Assembly: GCA_944472155.2 (NCBI GenBank)
Contig: OX235271.1
Coordinates: 92,889,256 to 92,953,255, forward strand
DNA length: 64,000 nucleotides
From: Trichobilharzia szidati
Lineage: Eukaryota > Platyhelminthes > Trematoda > Strigeidida > Schistosomatidae
Direction of reading: 5' to 3'
The notes beneath the pieces were generated by a model that ran no database searches, had not been told where the DNA came from, and saw only the letters and a program-made list of their open reading frames with translations. A program made the translations under genes and the position numbers. The stretch's first letter is position 1. The number at the start of each line of letters is the position of its first letter. Below are positions 11,586-22,712 of this stretch, one piece after another.

Positions 11586-12149
11586 TAATACGTTTTCATT
11601 CAATTCACCTGTACAAGACTACGAAAGGAAAATTTGTTTGGAATTTTTTTTTCTGTGGTTGAAAACAAATTAAAGTAGGATAAATGAAATCTGTCGACCA
11701 AAACTGAAATTACTGACTATTTCGAAAATAATAACAAAATAGAAAACATCTTTCCTGGAATTCGTCTGAAATCTACCTGTCTTCGCCTCCGAATATCTTT
11801 CTCAAATAAAGCTTTTTCTAACATGTTGTAAACAATAAGGAGTGTTTTTGTTTGTCAGACATAAAAGTCCATTTCCACTAGTAATGATAGTATAAATATG
11901 GTAAAAAACAACTGCTTCCTGTTTTCGTAGAAGAAATAATTGTATGTTTCGGCCTTACATGGCTTGAAATTAAACGAATAATAACACTTTCAACTGTGAA
12001 AACCAGTAGTACAACTTTGAAATCTTTAGTGTCAGTGAATTCAACACTACTGTTAAGCCCCCAGACTTACTCAAATCAGTAGACATGAAGTAATAATCAG
12101 GAAATAAACCATCAGGAAGATTACGCTGTTTACCATGAATATACATGTA
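11586..12149. other. AT-rich stretch without recognised feature
   Basis: Nothing identified. Confidence 0.5.
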
Positions 12150-12395
12150 GGGAAATGGCAGGGAGTGCGATTCATCGACCATAAGATTGGGTCCAAGTGG
12201 ATCAATGGTCGACGAGTTCCCCTTGTTACTAGAGGGACCTAGGCTGGAACCCCGTCCAGTGAGTGGTGATGAAGAGCCACAAACTAGGGTCAAACAGCTG
12301 TCCAGTACTCCCAGTGGTTCTCTAACTGATGCCAGCTGGTGATGAAGTCTGCAAGCTATCGCACCCTTGCATACCAAAACTTTAAAAAATACAAA
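12150..12395 (+). mobile_element. SINE-T copy
   Basis: Head with AGTGGATCAATGGTCGACGAG and decayed B-box, tail GTGATGAAGAGCCACAAACTA then GGGTCAAACAGCTGTCCAGTAC. Stem II is lost (GCCA/GGTC). The 3' end reads AACTGATGCCAGCTGGTGATGA. The long minus-strand ORF over this region is only its antisense shadow. Confidence 0.82.
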
Positions 12396-12927
12396 AGACA
12401 CTGAAACTATTTTGAATATTTTCCGATTGCAGTTTAGTGTTGAAGTTCGATTATAATCCATATTTTGTTCTCTCAGTCAATCATCAAATATCAGATAAAA
12501 AGAATCATTAATAATATGAATAGTCCTCGATTCTGAACTTACGTTCAGTGAAGTAGACAATGTTAAACCATGTGTCAGTACCAACAGTACAAAAGTACCA
12601 AAAATTTCATTTTCTAAGAAACAAAACCTTAAAGTGTGAAATAGTGTATCTATCCGACTTATATTCATAAGAACCAGATTGTTGCAGGAATCTAGATGGC
12701 CGAGTCCCAAATTTGTTCACAGGAACATGTACTACCATGAAAACCTCAAAACCTGTGAAATCAATAACCCAGATGGCACCTCAAAATACGAGATTTAATC
12801 ATAGAAACTCTATTGTAGAACGATTCAGTAGTATGCACGACCAAACTACAATTTGAAATTAACTAATTTCCCATTCAAATTGAAATTCACGAATTCCAGT
12901 GTAGGTATAAATACGCCACCCTATTAC
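12396..12927. other. AT-rich stretch without recognised feature
   Basis: Nothing identified up to the inverted-repeat arm. Confidence 0.5.
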
Positions 12928-13590
12928 ATAAAAAATATGCACAAATTACAACAGCCGAAATACTCACCTCAAAACTCAGAGGATAGAAAATAGAACCGAC
13001 GAAATATCAGTATCACAAAACGATCATCTGTGATATACATTAACCAAACATAACTCACTCATCACAAACAGAACGTCTTCAGAAGTGTAAGTATATATAA
13101 TACGCAAAGATAACACACCAACAATGCTTGCGAAAACATCCAATTCAATCTAACACTGGAAAAGTAATCACCATCTCACTCCACTACACCATAACAATGC
13201 ATAGTATCTCTTAGTATTTCATCGATTCAACAAACTTATATCGACCAACGTCATGCATCAGTGGATATTTCCACAAACACGATTTCCCAGCGAACAACAG
13301 ATCTCTCAAGAGTCAACCTCCCAATGACCTCAAGATCCCAGTGATTAATTTTCCATCTACTTCACAACTGATTAATGGCTGTGATGTTTTTATATGTCAC
13401 TGAAATCAGTTAATAGGGGTAGGAAAATGGGATAAGTGATTGTTTGTTATCTGGATTTCTACAGCTAAACGTTTGGTGTGTTTTCTTTATTTGTTTAAAG
13501 AAATTAGTGTAAACAAAGTTTTGATTTGGAGTGTAGATGAACAAGTTGATATTTTTCATCAAAGAAATGACAGCTATTGTAAATTTCTTC
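12928..13590. repeat. Inverted repeat, left arm (about 660 bp)
   Basis: This arm is the reverse complement of 14782-15690, once the 231-bp SINE-G in the right arm is removed, with only scattered mismatches. Outer ends diverge at about 12928 and 15690, inner ends at about 13590 and 14782. It contains the unoccupied counterpart of the SINE-G insertion site (about 13020-13050). Confidence 0.92.
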
Positions 13591-14104
13591 TTTATTCTTA
13601 ATATTCGAAGTATATAGTAACCTACTTTAAGATCTATAATTACATACCTCATGCACAGCTGAAGCTTTATGACAGATAAATGGAACGTAGTTAGCAAGAT
13701 TTTAAGAAGAGGAATCAACGTTTCGAATAATTCGACCTATTGTATTTCCTCTTATTATGATTACCTATATCCTACCTTTTTCAAATCTCTTCTATTTCCT
13801 TCGAGAACACCAATATCATTATTCCTTATCCTTTAAAACATGGATTACACTTTTGTTTTACTCAACTGCTGAACTCACTTTGTCTTACACCCCGTAATCT
13901 GAAGTGTTTGTCGATCATGAAAGCATAAACAGGTATCGAAAATCATTTCATCTCAAATTTCAGTTTTCTAAACATTTGGCAGACATTTAAATAAGAGACG
14001 ATTGTTTTTATGTGGAGAGAAAATTTAAAAGAAGAACAATTATTGAAACCAAATTGGTGAAATAGATAGTCTAAATCAGAAGTGTTAATATTGGGGAATA
14101 CTGA
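13591..14104. other. Loop DNA between the inverted arms, outer part
   Basis: AT-rich, with no recognised gene. It lies inside the loop of the 12.9/15.7 kb inverted repeat. Confidence 0.5.
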
Positions 14105-14320
14105 CTAGTAGTGGGATCCAGGATGGGGATTTTGTCCAGTTTGGGACTCGTCACTGGGTGTATCTGCATTCCCCAGTGAGTGATGATGTCCCCACTGAGA
14201 TTTCAGCTCAGTACCCATCGTTTCAAATACATACGTGTTATGCACTAGACAAGTGGGGTCATGAGAACCATATCTTAGGCAGCATGAATCAGATATCATT
14301 TGTTCTCAATTTAGTATGAT
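14105..14320 (-). mobile_element. Smα-type SINE copy
   Basis: Minus strand: tRNA-like part (CTAGTGCATAACACG, decayed B box), then the tail GACGAGTCCCAAACTGGACA and a stem I partner CCATCCTGGATCCCACTACTAG. The hammerhead core is damaged: one base is missing before TGACGAG and GAAA reads AAAA. Confidence 0.8.
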
Positions 14321-14339
14321 TTTCCCGTTGAATGACTCT

Positions 14340-14475
14340 ACTGAAATGTTCTGGGAATGAATATCAATCAAGCCGACGAATCCCAAATAGGGCTAAATGC
14401 ACATTTTGGATTACACTGCTAGCCATAAGCTATCAAAAGTACTTCAGGTTAATCCTCAGACACCTTCGAAGCGTC
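14340..14475 (+). mobile_element. Smα-type SINE tail, head-to-head with the preceding copy
   Basis: AGCCGACGAATCCCAAATAG, then GGCTAAATGCACATTTTGG and ATTACACTGCTAGCC, is a decayed Smα hammerhead tail on the opposite strand to the 14.1 kb copy. Together they form an inverted pair with the two 5' ends facing. Confidence 0.72.
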
Positions 14476-14781
14476 CCAATTAGGAACCGACATGGCAACA
14501 GAGGCCAAACATCTCCGTTTTATCAAACAATGGGAAAATCAAAATTCATTTAAGAACAAATAGGAAATATTGACAATTTATTAATATCATCATAGCAATC
14601 GATTTCCTTTATCCCTATACATCTCAAGTGATCTACAAGTCAGTAAGTAGTTCGTTTATAGTTTTCCTCACAAATATTACACTATTACTTTTTATCAAGG
14701 GATCGAGTAAACAGGCTTTCTTCGTCAATAAAGTGAGTGGTTGAATAAATGATAGTAAACAACAAGAAATCTGTTCATGAC

Positions 14782-15690
14782 GGAAAAATTTATAACAGCT
14801 GTCATTCCTTTGATGAAAAATATCAACTTGTTCATCTACACTCCAAATCAAAACTTTGTTTACACTAATTTCTTTAAACAAATAAAGAAAACACACCAAA
14901 CTTCAAGCTGTAGAAATCCAGATAACAAACAATCACTTATCCCATTTTCCTACCCCTAATAAACGATTTCAGTGACATATAAAAACATCACAGCCATTAA
15001 TCAGTTGTGAAGTAGATTGAAAATAATCACTGGGATCTTGAGGTCATTGAGAGGTTGACTCTTGAGAGATCTGTTGTTCGCTGGGAAATCGTGTTTGTGG
15101 AAATATCCACTGATGCATGACGTTGGTCGATATAAGTTTGTTGAATCGATGAAATACTAAGAGATACTATGCATTGTTATGGTGTAGTGGAGTGAGATGG
15201 TGATTACTTTTCCAGTGTTAGATTGAATTGGATGTTTTCGCAAGCATTGTTGGTGTGCTATCTATGCATATTATATATACTTACACTTCTGAAGACGTTC
15301 TGTTTGTGATGAGTGAGTTATGTTTGATTAATATATTTCATAGTGCGTCGGTGGTATAGCGGTTAGGATGCTCGCCGACCATGCACACGGTCCGGGGTTC
15401 GATCCCCGGCCGACACACTCCTTTACTTCGCTAAGTTAGAAATAACGCTTGTGAAGAGGAAATGTTGGGCATGAGGCTAGCAACCCCATCCTGTAAAATG
15501 AACACTGCTACAGGAACTTCAAGCCACTAGCTTGAAGCCCTATGTTCCACTGGGTAACGTGAAGGAAAAAAATGTATTTCATAGATGATCGTTTTGTGAT
15601 ACTGATATTTTGTCGGTTCTATTTTCTATCTTTTTACTTTTGAGGTGAATATTTCGGCTGTTGTAATTTGTGTATATTTTTCATTTAACT
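14782..15690. repeat. Inverted repeat, right arm, interrupted by SINE-G
   Basis: Reverse complement of 12928-13590. The similarity is broken only by the 231-bp SINE-G at 15344-15574. Short ORFs in both arms (for example ...KNINLFIYTPNQNFVYTNFF) are mirror images of one another and not evidence of coding. Confidence 0.92.
15344..15574 (+). mobile_element. SINE-G, full length with target-site duplication
   Basis: A tRNA-like head (TGCGTCGGTGGTATAGCGG ... GGGGTTCGATCCCCGGCCGA) with good A and B boxes and an acceptor-like end pairing is followed by a body and a tail ending GAAGCCCTATGTTCCACTGG and an A-rich end. A 10-bp duplication TATTTCATAG flanks it (15334-15343 and 15575-15584). The matching unoccupied site is in the other inverted arm near 13030. 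The tail shares 18 bases with the RTE 3' end at 47881-47898. Confidence 0.93.
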
Positions 15691-16384
15691 GGATGACTTA
15701 TTAACACGTACACCGCAGTCAGGAAGTTGTGCTCTCCTCAGAGGCTTTTGTTTCTAGAAATATATATATTTGAATCTCAGCCGCTAAATGTGGTGAGAAA
15801 ATGATTTGTCTGAGAAATAATTTCTTTTTGAGCCTTTTGTTCCAGGGTTTCCACTTGTTAACTGTTTGTACCGTGCAAATTGTCTTTGTTATTAAGGAGA
15901 CACTATACAGCGTTTTATATGTTGTTAGCTTAAGCACAGAATGAATGCATTGTTTAATTCAGGAAACTATTGAATGACAGCGCTTATGATGTCGGTCTTC
16001 GTAATAATACTGCATACAAATGAAGATTTGGTAGAATTGATTTTCTGTCGTCCGTAAATTATGTTCACTTGTATATGCATCGTTGAATCATGCGGTTTTT
16101 TATGCTTCCGCTATTGACGTCACCAGTAATGTTGGTCTTATTGTATACTGCAGTATGAATATTCAATTATTTCTATGGAAACCATTTAGATGAATTATTG
16201 TTAGAAAGTAAAAGAAAATATTGACTTCTCAGTTAGATCCTCATTACCTGGCTCTATTCTAACATATATAGCATTTTTACTACAGTGAACAACAATTTAC
16301 CATTCAAGTGGCGATATGTTTGTTAACAATACATATGGAGTATCAACATGTCAATGGGGTTCATAGACCTAGAATAATCTGTTC
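15691..16384. other. AT-rich stretch without recognised feature
   Basis: Nothing identified. Confidence 0.5.
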
Positions 16385-17055
16385 AAACGACTCCTTAAGA
16401 TTATTAGAGATTTACTAAGTAAAAATGGTTACCGAGATAAGTTCATTGAGAAAAATATCAATTTAGCACCAAGGAGATTGAGTATGCCAACAGGTTCAAA
16501 AAAATTCATTGTTCTTAAAACTGCAGTTCCTCGGTGATAACATCAGAGAAATAGTAATGCAGCGACTGAAAAATGCAGTTAAAAGAGCTTTCAAGGCAGC
16601 AGAGTTGCGTTGTCTCTTCCCTACCACCCCTATTTTACATTCGACAAATAAGGACACACTACGCAATTTCGCGTCCTCGATATGACTGCAGCTGCAGAAC
16701 CAGCTAAATTAGTTGTGCAGCTAGACAGGTTCATCATCATATTTCCGAACATTATCCTGCATGGTTAAGTAAAGGACACACAGGATCTATTCGTAGCTCT
16801 GTTTTAGCACACCTTGTAGATAGTGAGCATATAGTTGGTGTTGGTACAGCACCTAAAGTTATTTATCGCATTCCTACTAACCTTAATTTTGCTTTACGAG
16901 TCTGTCTTCTACATACAACTGAAGCATCAGGGATCCACCTGAAGGAGCCGAACCTGTGTGTTCAGAAGAAATTTGTACAGCCACTTTCCTTACCTTGGCC
17001 ATCGTTACATGAATGTATAAACCGGAATACTTTGCCTTCCTCCTATACCTTTTAA
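16385..17055 (+). mobile_element. PLE 3' remnant, GIY-YIG end, frameshifted
   Basis: Pieces in different frames read NGYRDKFIEKNINLAP, then MQRLKNAVKRAFKAAELR-like sequence, then EHYPAWLSKGHTGSIRSS with SVLAHLVDSEHIVGV, and the terminal block EPNLCVQKKFVQPLSLPWPS. These are the thumb, linker and C-terminus of a PLE with the PxLCxQKxxxQxLxLPW ending also seen at 29.2, 31.4, 35.6, 45.0 and 55.7 kb. The GIY-YIG tyrosines fall in broken frame. A dead copy. Confidence 0.87.
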
Positions 17056-18429
17056 AATTTATGATTGTCCAAATTATTATATTGTTTTTTCTGACTACTT
17101 CATCGTGAGTTACAAGTTACCATTGTCCATATAGTTTTATTCTGCTTTAATTTTCTCTTACGCAACCAACTTGAACACTCACTTATTCCTTAATTACTCT
17201 TCATTTTTCCAGAATTATGCATTATGCAATCCATTTGTTGTAGCTATTTCTACCTTTTAATTTTGTGTATTAATTTTCTTCGTTAATTATCACCCCCTTG
17301 ACATGCTGATATGTTAACAAACACGTCGCCACTTTATTGGTAAATTGTTCTGTATTGTAATAAAACTTATATATATATATATATTAGAGTAGAGCCAGAG
17401 GTGGGGATCTAAATGAAAAGCAAATGTTTCTTCGCTCAAACCTTTTGCTTTTTATAGTGAATTATTACTGTACTATTTTACCTTCTAACTTTTAATATAC
17501 ACTGAATGTATAGAAAAGTACAATTCTGGCTTAGGAACCTGTGGTATTTTGAGGTCATATTCTGACAGATGATTTCTAGCTGCCATCAGATTTTAGCCAT
17601 TGAATATTTGACATCCCTATTGTTTTTCTGTAGACTGCTCTCCAGTAAATTTTTCCGGTAATTAACTTAGAAATTGAAAGAGAGTGTAAAACATGGAGAT
17701 TGTGCTGCAGAACAGTTGCATGTTGGCTTATTGTTTTCCTTAAGTACAGAATGAGACGATATTATTTAATGCATAACGTTCCGAATATAGATGACTACTC
17801 ATTAGCACTATTAGTGTAGTGCTTTCTTCTCTCATAATTGATTGTCAGCAGAAATTCTCAGTTAAGTGTTGAATCATTCCCCTTGCATATATAGCTGATA
17901 ATGATACCATGAACAAGAATTGAGTTGTCAGTCTTTCTCTCCACCTAACTATGTTAGCGTTCAGAACTGATGACACACTGACTTAAGAAAAGTATCCTTC
18001 AGACAGTACAGCAGTTATCAACGGTAACACATCTCAAATCAGTATAACGAAGTGAAGGGATCAGTTTAACATAACAAGTCTATAAATCAGTTTATCAAAT
18101 AGTATAGCACTTGAAGCGTTAAAAAATGAGCTTGACCTTGGTCATGAACATAATCCAGACAGAAATGAATAAAAGTATTTTAGGAGTACGGTCAAGTCTG
18201 AGATCTACTGTTTTTAAATTTCAAGATAGCGTGTATATCGACACAGTTGAAGTAGCAATATGATCCCAGATAAACTGTGGAAACAGGCATATTCACAAAT
18301 ATTTTGGAAAGCTTTACATACGTTTTAATCTGCTCCAAAAGTATGGCGGACATATATATACATAAATATGTATATTGAAATTGGACTAAAAAGAAATGGT
18401 AACTGATCCTATTGCACAAGAGGTAGTTA
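17056..18429. other. Intergenic with (TA)n
   Basis: PLE 3' untranslated sequence probably continues to about 17370. A (TA)n run lies at 17368-17386. The rest has no recognised feature. Confidence 0.5.
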
Positions 18430-18612
18430 TCGTAGGGCAAGTTGTCTAGTGGATAGCTCTCTGCCATTTGAAACGATGTGTACTGGGTTCGAGTCTCAGA
18501 GAGAATATCATCGACCAGCCGACGAGTTTCAGTTAGGACGAAATGCACATCCTGGATTTCACTGATAGTCACGACTAACCAGATAACATGGCCTTCAATA
18601 ATTAAATCATAC
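18430..18612 (+). mobile_element. Smα-type SINE copy
   Basis: Head AAGTTGTCTAGTGGATAGCTC with B box GGGTTCGAGTC, then hammerhead tail and end TGATAGTCACGACTAACC. The long minus-strand ORF here (18638-18192) is an antisense shadow. Confidence 0.87.
18514..18566 (+). ncRNA. Hammerhead-like motif in Smα SINE
   Basis: CCGACGA at 18519-18525 stands where hammerheads have CTGATGA (changes at positions 4 and 7). Stem II is weak (GTTT/GGAC), GAAA is intact, stem III is T-GCAC-A-like before ATC, and stem I CCAG/CTGG is intact. Position 4 is normally essential, so activity is unlikely. Confidence 0.6.
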
Positions 18613-19661
18613 TTGATGGAGACATTTAAAGCAGCCACTCACTGAAAATTACAATTTTTTTAGTTTTGTACTTTTTAATTTGCCAGGCGTTAATTGAGTC
18701 TCTGACTGTTCTCATATCTTCTAAAACTAAATATTCAGATTGCTAAACAAGCTGATCACACTCCTCACTTGGCTGTACATAATAAATGCACTAATAAATG
18801 AACTCATAGTACGTGATGAATCAGTATCACTTTTCGGTGGTTATGGCTTATATAAACAGTAGTCTGTATATCACCATCATACTTGTTAAAAAATAGCTGA
18901 CCTGTCACTGGTTTGAACACCACCGATATTTGGTAAAGATTGCTATACTAAAATGTACTGTATGTGATCCCCGTCTCATTGTTTTGTGAGAAAATCTCAA
19001 ACTAATATTTTACCAATAACACTGCCCAGTAGTCAATCAGACAGTTATAAAGCGTAATGGCTAAAGTTTTTTCATAGGAATTTAATGGGAAGTGTATTGA
19101 AGTTTCAAAAGAACTTGTCTTTTAGTTATTCTCTACTTATCATATATGCTTTATTTTTTTTAATTTGATGTTAAAAAATAACAATTATTTGGCTACTTAC
19201 TTATTTATGATTGACACTGAAAACATATTGTATTTATCCGCAAACAAATTCCCCTTATATCTGACTGACTGAATCCGTTTAGAATGTATTTGTTTAATTG
19301 GATTTCGTGCTTGATTGGGATTTTAATGAGCAAGCAAATAATTAAAAATACTGAATCACATGTGAGACTCAGCTCATCTTGCTTAGATTAGTTCTCATTA
19401 TTACTGTTGCAGTTATTAAGCTGTAACAGAGAAAATCTGAAAAAAGTACATCATATCTTACTGTGACAGATAACAGTTATAAAATGCTTCAAAAATTGTG
19501 ATAACGACTTCTAATAACGGTACATTTCATCTCCACAACTTATTTTAGAAGGTCTGAAGAAAGCGACATCAGTTTGGAATACGTCTTGTAGGTATGCCTA
19601 AAAGAATTCAGCAGTTTTTAAAATTTGTATGAGAAACAAATGCACTAAGAGGAATTCGTTG
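18613..19661. other. AT-rich stretch without recognised feature
   Basis: Nothing identified. Confidence 0.5.
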
Positions 19662-19990
19662 ATTCAGGTCTGATCACAGATTGATATCAATTAGAGAACC
19701 ATTGAAAATCAGGGAGTACTGAACAGCTGTTTCGTCCTAGTTTTGGATTCACTGAAAGTACGCACATATCGGGGCTCGCATCCAGGACCTTCCGGTTAGA
19801 AAGTGGGCTCGTGAACTATTCAGTCATAAGGACTCGGAGAGTAGTGAGTTGAATCCCTATTATGTTTGTACTGTCGTAGAGTCCCAAACCAGGACAAAAC
19901 AGTTGTCCAGTACTCCCTGGTTTTTGGTGGTTTTCTAACTGATCTCGATCCGTAACCGAACTTGAAACAAATCCAATCCCTACAAATTAA
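19662..19990. mobile_element. SINE-T head-to-head inverted pair
   Basis: 19662-19840 is a minus-strand unit with tRNA-like head and tail. 19841-19990 is a plus-strand partial unit starting in the head region and containing GTAGAGTCCCAAACCAGGAC, AAAACAGTTGTCCAGTACTC and the 3' end CCAATCCCTACAAATTAAG. The 5' ends face each other. A short minus-strand scrap of the same family lies at about 20165-20215. Confidence 0.82.
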
Positions 19991-20234
19991 GTCTTGGAAT
20001 TCATTGTATTAATTGGTTTAACAAATTAATTCCCTTAAGATTAGATCAATATCTCCATCATTCTTTCCGTTTCTGTTGGGATTAGATTCAAATACATATT
20101 GAAAGTACTCTGCGGAATTAATTTAAGTTCGAAAGTAAACAAGATATTAACAAAAATCGTATATAAGTTTAATCATGAATTGATATCAGGTAGAGAATTA
20201 CTGAAAACCTTGGAGTTCATGATGTAACCTTAAG

Positions 20235-20255
20235 TCATATATATATATATATAGT
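20235..20255. repeat. (AT)n microsatellite
   Basis: Simple TATATA run directly before the RTE scrap. Confidence 0.8.
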
Positions 20256-20350
20256 GTTCGCACGACATTCGAAGCTAGAAAGGCTGTTCAGAATGCACGC
20301 GATATGAGAAGATATGGTACAGAAGTTCTAGGATATAGGTGGATTCTCCA
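20256..20350 (+). mobile_element. RTE endonuclease scrap
   Basis: Translates in one frame to VRTTFEARKAVQNARDMRRYGTEVLGYR, the TWNVRTMxEAGKAxQVAxEMRRYGIEVLG block of RTE-type apurinic endonucleases (better preserved at 41.0 and 43.3 kb). About 30 codons only. Confidence 0.75.
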
Positions 20351-20909
20351 GATTACCCTCTTCAGTACCATTAGTCTACTTCGGTCACTCACAAGAGAAC
20401 CAGTAGTACACTGAGAGAGTGGCTACTACATTATCACCAACAGCGTCGTAGGCTTTTATGCAGTTGGAGCCAATCTCGCCCGGGATAATGGCAGCGAAAT
20501 TCAATTCACATATAGAAAAGTTACAGTTATCCAATGCTACGCTCTTACGAACATCGCAGATCAATAGAAGAAGGAACACTTCTATGGACAACAGCAAATA
20601 GTAATGGACAAAGTCATAGGTTTGTTTTCTACTATACTTTGGTATTCCTACGTCTTTCTACTGTTTGTAGATCATCCATAAGTAATGGGCTTATACCTTA
20701 TTTTAAAGTTTGTGTCATTTATTGAGATTCCGAGATAGAAACACAATAATATCCTAGATGGCTTAGTTATCGTAGATTGTTACCTCAGTGATTTGCAAGA
20801 TTCAGTTGATTTCAGCGGAATATTAATATCCACTTATTACAGAAATAGTTTCTGTCTCTCCATTCAAATGATAACTTCTATTGACACATGTTTTCTTTTC
20901 CTTTTCTAG
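20351..20909. other. GPCR upstream intron/flank
   Basis: Ends in a pyrimidine-rich tract (TTTTCTTTTCCTTTTCTAG) giving a strong 3' splice site at 20908-20909, so an upstream non-coding or short coding exon is expected. I cannot locate it. Confidence 0.6.
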
Positions 20910-20923
20910 GTGAACATTACAAA

Positions 20924-20950
20924 ATGAATAAGCGTTATGTCACGATGTGA
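20924..20950 (+). promoter_or_regulatory. Upstream ORF overlapping the GPCR start
   Basis: ATG at 20924 opens an 8-codon ORF (MNKRYVTM) ending TGA at 20948-20950, out of frame and overlapping the receptor start at 20937. Such an arrangement could lower translation of the main ORF. It matters only if 20910 is the true exon start and 20937 the true start codon. Confidence 0.5.
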
Positions 20951-22712
20951 AAAAGAAAATTTATTCATTACTACCTACTTTCCTGAACAGTTGGATAATC
21001 ATATATTTTATACTTTGAATGGTCCATATACTGAGGCTATCGTGGAGTTTGCTGCACAACTTAATGGATTCAATAGTACACTGCAGGATTTCATGTTTTT
21101 GGGTAGTGATCGTTTCAATGAACAAACAGGAATAATTGCATCCAATTTATTGGAGAGGATATGCGGGCCATATCCTAGTTATTTATCACCATTTACCGAT
21201 ACATTTGAAGATATTGTACACAGTTATGTCTTACCTGTATTAATGGTTTTCGTGATAATTACAAATTTCTTTGTTTGTCTCGTGTTAAGCCGACCACAAA
21301 TGAGATCACCTGTCTTTCTGCTATTGTTGATTATTGGTATTGTAGAGTTGACAAACAGTTTTCTGCCTTTACCAATGTATTCTGCTCAGAGCTTATATAG
21401 ACGAACTGCATGGTGGACTGATTTACCAGTCAATAATTTCACTGTTGCTGAAAATGCATTGAAGGATACAAATTGGCAACTAGCTCCAAGTATGTATTAT
21501 CAAACAAGCGATAGTATACTTGCAAGTGAAGCTTCAGCATGGTCAACTGTATTTCTTCCAACTATAACGCATACAATATCTGTATGGTTAACTGTTGCTT
21601 TGGCTTTACAGCGTGTAATTTATTTATTTATTCATGATTTAGCATTGAAACTGTGCACTTTGACTTCGACAGGAATGACGTTTTTAGTAATCTCCTGTAT
21701 TGCATGTATTTTACATTGGCCTTTATTAAGTTCGAGATTTATCTTATTTCGACCACTCCAGCTGAGGTCATCATTTCACCTTCGTAACTCTAGTAGGATC
21801 ATCAATTTGAATAATTACGTGACTGAAATGCAAAATCCTACACGTTGTCTACCTGATGTGGTACACTATATACCTGGTATTGTAATGAAATGCCATTTGA
21901 CTCAACCAAATTACATGTTATTGTATTTTTACACAAGAATTGTACTGATCCATATATTACCATGTGGATTACTCATCATACTGACAATTATTCTTCTCAT
22001 GAAAATGCGCAGTATAATGAAGTTGAGAACACGTCTTGGTTTAATCCACAAAAAACATCCTTCGAATACTGACCGTGCCAAGCATGTAACCTTTTGTTGT
22101 TTATCTGAACCACGTCGTCTATCGAATGATTTTACCAACCAATTGGGTAGTCTCACAGCTAAAAATGTTAACAACCATGAAAGCATACAGATATCTGGTC
22201 ACAAAACATCATCTGTCAATCCGCAGGCTATATCTCGTATGCTTGTTGTCGTTTTAGTCAAATTCATAGCCATGCACTTGCCAAACGCTTTTCTTCTAAC
22301 AATTTATGTCGTTAAAAGCATGTACAAAGTGGATCATGTGGTACAAAACAGCACAAATATAACAAGAACAGCAACAACAACAACAACAGCGGAAGTGACA
22401 TCAACAGAACTGCTGACAGAAGTTGACAGTGGATTCTTCACTTCTTTGTTAGTTCATAATTACACAGTTAACGCTTCTAACTATGTCGAATATGGCTCGA
22501 ATAGTCTGGAAAGTAGTAAGACATCGAATTCACTATCTGAGAATAATGATCTTTTTGATAATTATCTAGGCAAAGCAGTTATTTTGTGTAACCTTGTAAT
22601 ACTTGTATCATATCAATTAAATTTTTTCATTTACTACGCTATGTCAACTCAATTTAAAGAGACATTTCACAGTCTGTGCTTTAGCAAACTGTTTAAACTT
22701 TGTAAGATATGA
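20937..22712 (+). CDS. Rhodopsin-family peptide-type GPCR (sex-peptide/myosuppressin-receptor-like)
   Basis: A 591-residue uninterrupted frame with seven membrane segments: TM1 about 96-117 (VLPVLMVFVIITNFFVCLVL), TM2 124-148, TM3 205-230, TM4 243-262, TM5 328-356, TM6 432-458, TM7 546-568. TM3 carries HTISVWLTVALALQRVIYLF, close to the HTxSIWLTVxLAxQRYIYV block of sex-peptide and FMRFamide/myosuppressin-type receptors; QR replaces the usual DRY. TM7 ends in NFFIYYAMSTQFKETF, again typical of that group (NxxxY in place of NPxxY). It should sit in the plasma membrane and bind a neuropeptide, but the ligand cannot be inferred. Oddities: no Cys in the unusually long TM2-TM3 loop, so the canonical extracellular disulfide partner is missing; loop TM6-TM7 is long, Ser/Thr/Asn-rich with a CAA/ACA-repeat-coded Thr run. 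An acceptor at 20908-20909 precedes the start; ATTAAA at 22822-22827 may be the poly(A) signal. Confidence 0.9.
   Translation: MSRCEKENLFITTYFPEQLDNHIFYTLNGPYTEAIVEFAAQLNGFNSTLQDFMFLGSDRFNEQTGIIASNLLERICGPYPSYLSPFTDTFEDIVHSYVLPVLMVFVIITNFFVCLVLSRPQMRSPVFLLLLIIGIVELTNSFLPLPMYSAQSLYRRTAWWTDLPVNNFTVAENALKDTNWQLAPSMYYQTSDSILASEASAWSTVFLPTITHTISVWLTVALALQRVIYLFIHDLALKLCTLTSTGMTFLVISCIACILHWPLLSSRFILFRPLQLRSSFHLRNSSRIINLNNYVTEMQNPTRCLPDVVHYIPGIVMKCHLTQPNYMLLYFYTRIVLIHILPCGLLIILTIILLMKMRSIMKLRTRLGLIHKKHPSNTDRAKHVTFCCLSEPRRLSNDFTNQLGSLTAKNVNNHESIQISGHKTSSVNPQAISRMLVVVLVKFIAMHLPNAFLLTIYVVKSMYKVDHVVQNSTNITRTATTTTTAEVTSTELLTEVDSGFFTSLLVHNYTVNASNYVEYGSNSLESSKTSNSLSENNDLFDNYLGKAVILCNLVILVSYQLNFFIYYAMSTQFKETFHSLCFSKLFKLCKI

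Noticed and set aside
11970..12461. 163-codon minus-strand ORF
   Set aside because: Lies antisense over a SINE-T copy; other SINE-T copies give similar chance frames. No protein motif.
13410..14959. Two matching ORFs (KNINLFIYTPNQNFVYTNFF) that look like a conserved protein
   Set aside because: They are the same DNA seen in the two arms of an inverted repeat, so their identity is not evidence of selection on protein.
15344..15420. A possible functional tRNA gene (good A and B boxes, near-complete acceptor pairing)
   Set aside because: No proper anticodon stem-loop can be drawn, and the same sequence is the head of a repeated SINE with a target-site duplication.
18192..18638. 148-codon minus-strand ORF
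   Set aside because: Antisense to a Smα SINE; the open frame follows from the repeat sequence.
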